Part shown: positions 7,169 through 9,582 of the stretch, one piece after another
Layout of the letters: each line of letters opens with the position of its first letter
Numbering within the stretch: the stretch's first letter is position 1
Assembly (NCBI GenBank): GCA_021852245.1
Contig: JAJZNY010000421.1
Location: 1 to 9,582 of the forward strand
Direction: 5' to 3'
Source: Planctomycetota bacterium
GTDB taxonomy: Bacteria; Planctomycetota; Phycisphaerae; WQYP01
DNA: 9,582 nt
Notes under the pieces: generated by a model
The model's database searches: none
What the model was told of the DNA's origin: nothing
What the model saw: only the letters and a program-made list of their open reading frames with translations
Made by a program: the position numbers and the translations under genes

Positions 7169-7199
7169 GTCGGCATCGCACGTTGGGCCTGATACCGAC
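7169..7199 (-). repeat. Hairpin downstream of hpt, competing with the stop-codon hairpin
   Basis: On the minus strand GTCGGTATC (7199-7191) pairs with GATGCCGAC (7177-7169), nine pairs including one G-T wobble. On the plus strand the same position would be an A-C mismatch, so the fold suits the hpt transcript. There is no T tract after it. It overlaps the repeat at 7183-7210, so both cannot form together. Confidence 0.4.
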
Positions 7200-7210
7200 G
7201 ATCAGCCCAA
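7183..7210 (-). repeat. Inverted repeat spanning the hpt stop codon
   Basis: TTGGGC(C)TGAT (7183-7193) and ATCAGCCCAA (7201-7210) form a ten-base stem with one bulged C and a seven-base loop. It includes the TGA of hpt (7204-7202). It may protect the 3' end or help termination, although no T tract follows. Confidence 0.4.
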
Positions 7211-7735
7211 TGCCTCCGGTTTGAGTGTCACCACATCCGGAAGATTGCGGTAATAATGATTGAAGTCCATTCCGTAGCCGACCACAAACTCGTCCCCGAT
7301 ATCAAAACCGATGAAATCGGCGGTCAGACCCGCCCGCCGCGCCGCCCCCTTCCGCAACAGCACACAGGTGCGAATGGATGCCGGACGCCGCCGCCGTATC
7401 ATCCGACGCACCGCCTCCAGGCTTCGGCCGCTCTCCAGCACATCATCCAGGATCAGGACATGTCGGCCGGCAAGCGGCAGGCGGCCGGGCAGCACAATGG
7501 TGGGGCGATGCGATGGGGTTACCCGGCCCGCGTAGCTGGTGACCGCCAGCACATCAACCCGCATTTTCATGGGCAACCGGCGCACCAGATCCGCCAGCAG
7601 AATAAATGAACCCGTCAGCACCGGCACGATTACGAGTTCCGAGCCGGCATAAATGCGGGACATCTCCGCCGCCAGTTCCGTCACGCGGCGATTGATGCGC
7701 TGCCGCGATACCACCACGCGATCGATCTCTTTCAT
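7202..7735 (-). CDS. hpt: Hypoxanthine phosphoribosyltransferase
   Basis: The enzyme joins PRPP to hypoxanthine or guanine, giving IMP or GMP in purine salvage in the cytosol. From the ATG at 7735 it has 177 residues, the usual family length. Family features are an N-terminal helix (IDRVVVSRQRINRRVTELA), VLTGSFILLADLVRR at the pyrophosphate-binding loop, the PRPP motif VLILDDVLESGRSL (about residues 92-105), and the C-terminal DFIGFDIGDEFVVGYGMDFN with YRNLP. An upstream GTG at 7798 would add 21 residues not typical of the family. No clear Shine-Dalgarno is seen at 7735. In the PRPP motif the usual second aspartate (EDIIDTG in human HGPRT) is glutamate here. The gene is divergent from the ParA gene with 125 bases between starts, and purC further right is also a purine gene. 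Confidence 0.92.
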   Translation of the reverse strand: MKEIDRVVVSRQRINRRVTELAAEMSRIYAGSELVIVPVLTGSFILLADLVRRLPMKMRVDVLAVTSYAGRVTPSHRPTIVLPGRLPLAGRHVLILDDVLESGRSLEAVRRMIRRRRPASIRTCVLLRKGAARRAGLTADFIGFDIGDEFVVGYGMDFNHYYRNLPDVVTLKPEALG

Positions 7736-7860
7736 GCCGGAAACAATAGCCGCTTCCTGCAGCCGCCGCCATACCGCCCCCTCCGCGCCAAGGCCCACTG
7801 CGGCTGGGCGCGGGCCGCGGGACTATGGAAAATTCCCGTTCCGGTATAGACTTCCAGCCC

Positions 7861-8649
7861 ATGAGAAGAATTGCACTTTTTAATCAAAAGGGGGGCGTGG
7901 GCAAAACCACGACGGCGGTAAATCTGGGTGCTGCGCTGGCGGATGAAAAGAAGCGCGTGATTCTGATTGATATGGACCCGCAGGGGAATTTATCGTTTCA
8001 TCTCGGGCTGGAGCCGACGGGCATTCATCATTCCAGTTATCAGGTGCTAACTCAGGGTGTTTCGATCAAGCAGGCACTCCATCCGGTGGGGGAATATCTC
8101 TCTGTGGTGCCCGCCAGCAGCGATCTGGCGGGTGCGGAAGTGGAACTGGTGGACATGCCCCGGCGCGAACACCGGCTGGCCGACGCGTGGAAACAGGAGC
8201 CGGTACCCGCCGATTTTATTATCATCGACTGCCCGCCAAGCCTCGGCCTGCTCACACTCAACAGTCTTTGTCTGGCCACGGAGGTGATTATTCCTCTTCA
8301 GGCGCACTTTCTGGCGCTGCAGGGAATGGCGCGGCTGCTGGAAACCTGCTCGCTGGTGCGGGACCGGCTGAACCGGGAGTTGAAAATTTCGGCGGTGCTG
8401 TTCTGCCAGTATGAAGCGGCGCCGCGGCTTACCGGCGAGGTGACGGAGGAAGTGGAGAAATTTATTGAAGCCGCACGCGGTTCCGACAAGCCGTGGGCGG
8501 ACGCAACGGTGCTTCAGACGCGCATCCGGCGCAATATCAAACTGGCGGAGGCGCCGAGTTTTTCGCAGAGCATCTTCACCTACGCCCCCAATTCCGCCGG
8601 CAGCGCCGATTACGGGGTCTTGGCGCAGGAAATATTGGAAATGAAATAA
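7861..8649 (+). CDS. ParA family (MinD/ParA/Soj) ATPase
   Basis: ParA-type deviant Walker ATPases bind DNA non-specifically as ATP dimers and move or position cargo such as chromosomal origins. The 262-residue protein starts MRRIALFNQKGGVGKTTT, with Walker A KGGVGKTT at 10-17 including the signature lysine. Walker A' DMDPQGN is at 37-43 and Walker B IIIDCPPS around D123. A C-terminal RIRRNIKLAEAPSFSQSIF (about 221-239) resembles the Soj segment with its basic residues and the EAPS motif. An upstream in-frame ATG at 7825 would add 12 residues, but family starts favour 7861. Neither has a good ribosome site. No parB follows: purC converges 52 bases downstream. Chromosomal Soj is plausible, but a cargo-positioning ParA with another partner cannot be excluded, so I give no symbol. 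Confidence 0.92.
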   Translation: MRRIALFNQKGGVGKTTTAVNLGAALADEKKRVILIDMDPQGNLSFHLGLEPTGIHHSSYQVLTQGVSIKQALHPVGEYLSVVPASSDLAGAEVELVDMPRREHRLADAWKQEPVPADFIIIDCPPSLGLLTLNSLCLATEVIIPLQAHFLALQGMARLLETCSLVRDRLNRELKISAVLFCQYEAAPRLTGEVTEEVEKFIEAARGSDKPWADATVLQTRIRRNIKLAEAPSFSQSIFTYAPNSAGSADYGVLAQEILEMK

Positions 8650-8701
8650 ATAACGGCCATCACCGGCGCCTGATCGTTTCCCGGCCTGCATTGCATCAAA
8701 A

Positions 8702-9582
8702 TCAGCTCGGATGGCTGGTGAGGCGGGTAAAGGCTTCCAGATATCGGTCGTGCGTCCGCTGTACCACATCGGGCGGCAACTCGGGTCCGGGGGGCGTTTT
8801 ATCCCAGGCAAGCCCGGAGAGATAATTTCGTACATATTGTTTGTCAAAACTGGGCTGATCCCGGCCGGGGGCGTATTCATCGGCGGGCCAGAAGCGGGAG
8901 CTGTCGGGCGTAAGCACTTCATCAATCAGAATCGGTGCCGCCCCCTGTTCGGGGATGCCCCATTCAAATTTGGTATCGGCGATGATGATGCCGCGCCGGC
9001 GGGCGGCCTGCGCCGCCTCCACATAAAGTTCAATCGATCGATCGCGCACAAATTCCATCGTCTCGCGTCCCACCTGCTGGCATGCCGTCTCAAAATCGAC
9101 CGGTTCATCGTGCCCCTGGGTTGCTTTGGTGGTCGGAGTGAAAATGGGCTCAGGTAGCTGATCGCATTGTCGCAGCCCCGGCGGCAGCGAAACTCCGCAG
9201 ACGGACTGCGTTTTGCGGTACTGCCCCCAGCCGCTGCCCGCCAGATATCCGCGCACCACACATTCAATGGGGATCACCTGCGTTTTCCTTACCAGCACCG
9301 ACCGCCCCTGAAGCTGTTCACGATAGGGGTTTAATTCCGGCATCGCCGCCGGTACATCCGTACTGATGAGATGGTGGCCGATACGCCCGTCAAAGAAACG
9401 GAACCAGTAATTGCTCATGGCGGTGAGCAGAACCCCTTTTTGCGGGATCGGGGTAGGAAGAATGACATCAAACGCACTGATGCGGTCGGTGGCGATGATG
9501 ACGAGCCGGTCGCCAAAATCGTAGACATCGCGCACCTTGCCGCGACGCACGGGGTAATGACCGAGTTCACTTTTGACAACCG
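8702..9582 (-). CDS. purC: SAICAR synthase, 5' end beyond the right edge or GTG start
   Basis: Phosphoribosylaminoimidazole-succinocarboxamide synthase joins aspartate to CAIR with ATP in de novo purine synthesis. Visible motifs in order are RRGKVRDVYDFGD, ATDRISAFDVILPTPIPQKG, VRGYLAGSGW, EPIFTPTTKATQGHDE, IIADTKFEWG, LIDEVLTPDSSRFW and SFDKQYVRNYLSG. From the GTG at 9550 there are 282 residues. The frame stays open through VVKSELGHYP to the edge with no start codon in between, and family proteins normally have 10-20 residues before RRGKVRD. The true start is therefore probably off the window. Length and motifs match the longer (about 290-300 residue) PurC class with the TPTTKA signature. 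The stop is at 8702-8704, convergent with the ParA gene. No strong terminator is seen in the 52 bases between them. Confidence 0.96.
   Translation of the reverse strand, partial: VVKSELGHYPVRRGKVRDVYDFGDRLVIIATDRISAFDVILPTPIPQKGVLLTAMSNYWFRFFDGRIGHHLISTDVPAAMPELNPYREQLQGRSVLVRKTQVIPIECVVRGYLAGSGWGQYRKTQSVCGVSLPPGLRQCDQLPEPIFTPTTKATQGHDEPVDFETACQQVGRETMEFVRDRSIELYVEAAQAARRRGIIIADTKFEWGIPEQGAAPILIDEVLTPDSSRFWPADEYAPGRDQPSFDKQYVRNYLSGLAWDKTPPGPELPPDVVQRTHDRYLEAFTRLTSHPS

Noticed and set aside
7554..7862. Minus-strand ORF with GGAGGGG before an ATG near 7775, overlapping hpt
   Set aside because: It is out of frame with the conserved Hpt motifs and encodes Arg/Gly-rich random-like sequence.
8047..8925. 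292-codon minus-strand ORF opposite parA
   Set aside because: It is antisense to the ParA Walker motifs and overlaps the end of purC; no protein-like pattern.

Overview
The window reads as a chromosomal segment of a GC-rich Gram-negative bacterium. Two PEP-CTERM proteins, GTG/TTG start codons and weak Shine-Dalgarno sites suggest Planctomycetota, perhaps Phycisphaerae. This placement is inferred from protein style only and was not tested by any search.

Left half (1-4958, minus strand): a translation/transcription housekeeping operon read right to left as nusA, infB, a DUF503 (YlxP-like) gene and rbfA, the last cut by the left edge. The order matches the widespread nusA-infB-rbfA cluster, but rimP is not found upstream of nusA and no ylxR or L7Ae-type gene lies between nusA and infB. 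NusA controls elongation and termination, IF2 recruits initiator tRNA, and RbfA matures the 30S subunit, so the unit couples transcription to ribosome assembly.

Middle (4959-7201): a roughly 590-base non-coding stretch holds a candidate nusA promoter with a perfect TATAAT, a long leader with three tandem inverted repeats, and a weak terminator. Next comes a decayed minus-strand PEP-CTERM gene (C-terminal half, apparently frameshifted). An intact plus-strand PEP-CTERM exported protein is divergent from it and is followed by a GC-rich hairpin with a short T tract.

Right part (7202-9582): hpt (purine salvage, minus strand) is divergent from a ParA-family ATPase with no parB in view. The ParA gene converges on purC (de novo purine synthesis, minus strand), which runs off the right edge.

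I see no tRNA, rRNA, insertion sequence, CRISPR array or defence/mobile module. Most of the window is ordinary core genome. The least explained parts are the structured nusA leader, the PEP-CTERM pair and the solitary ParA.
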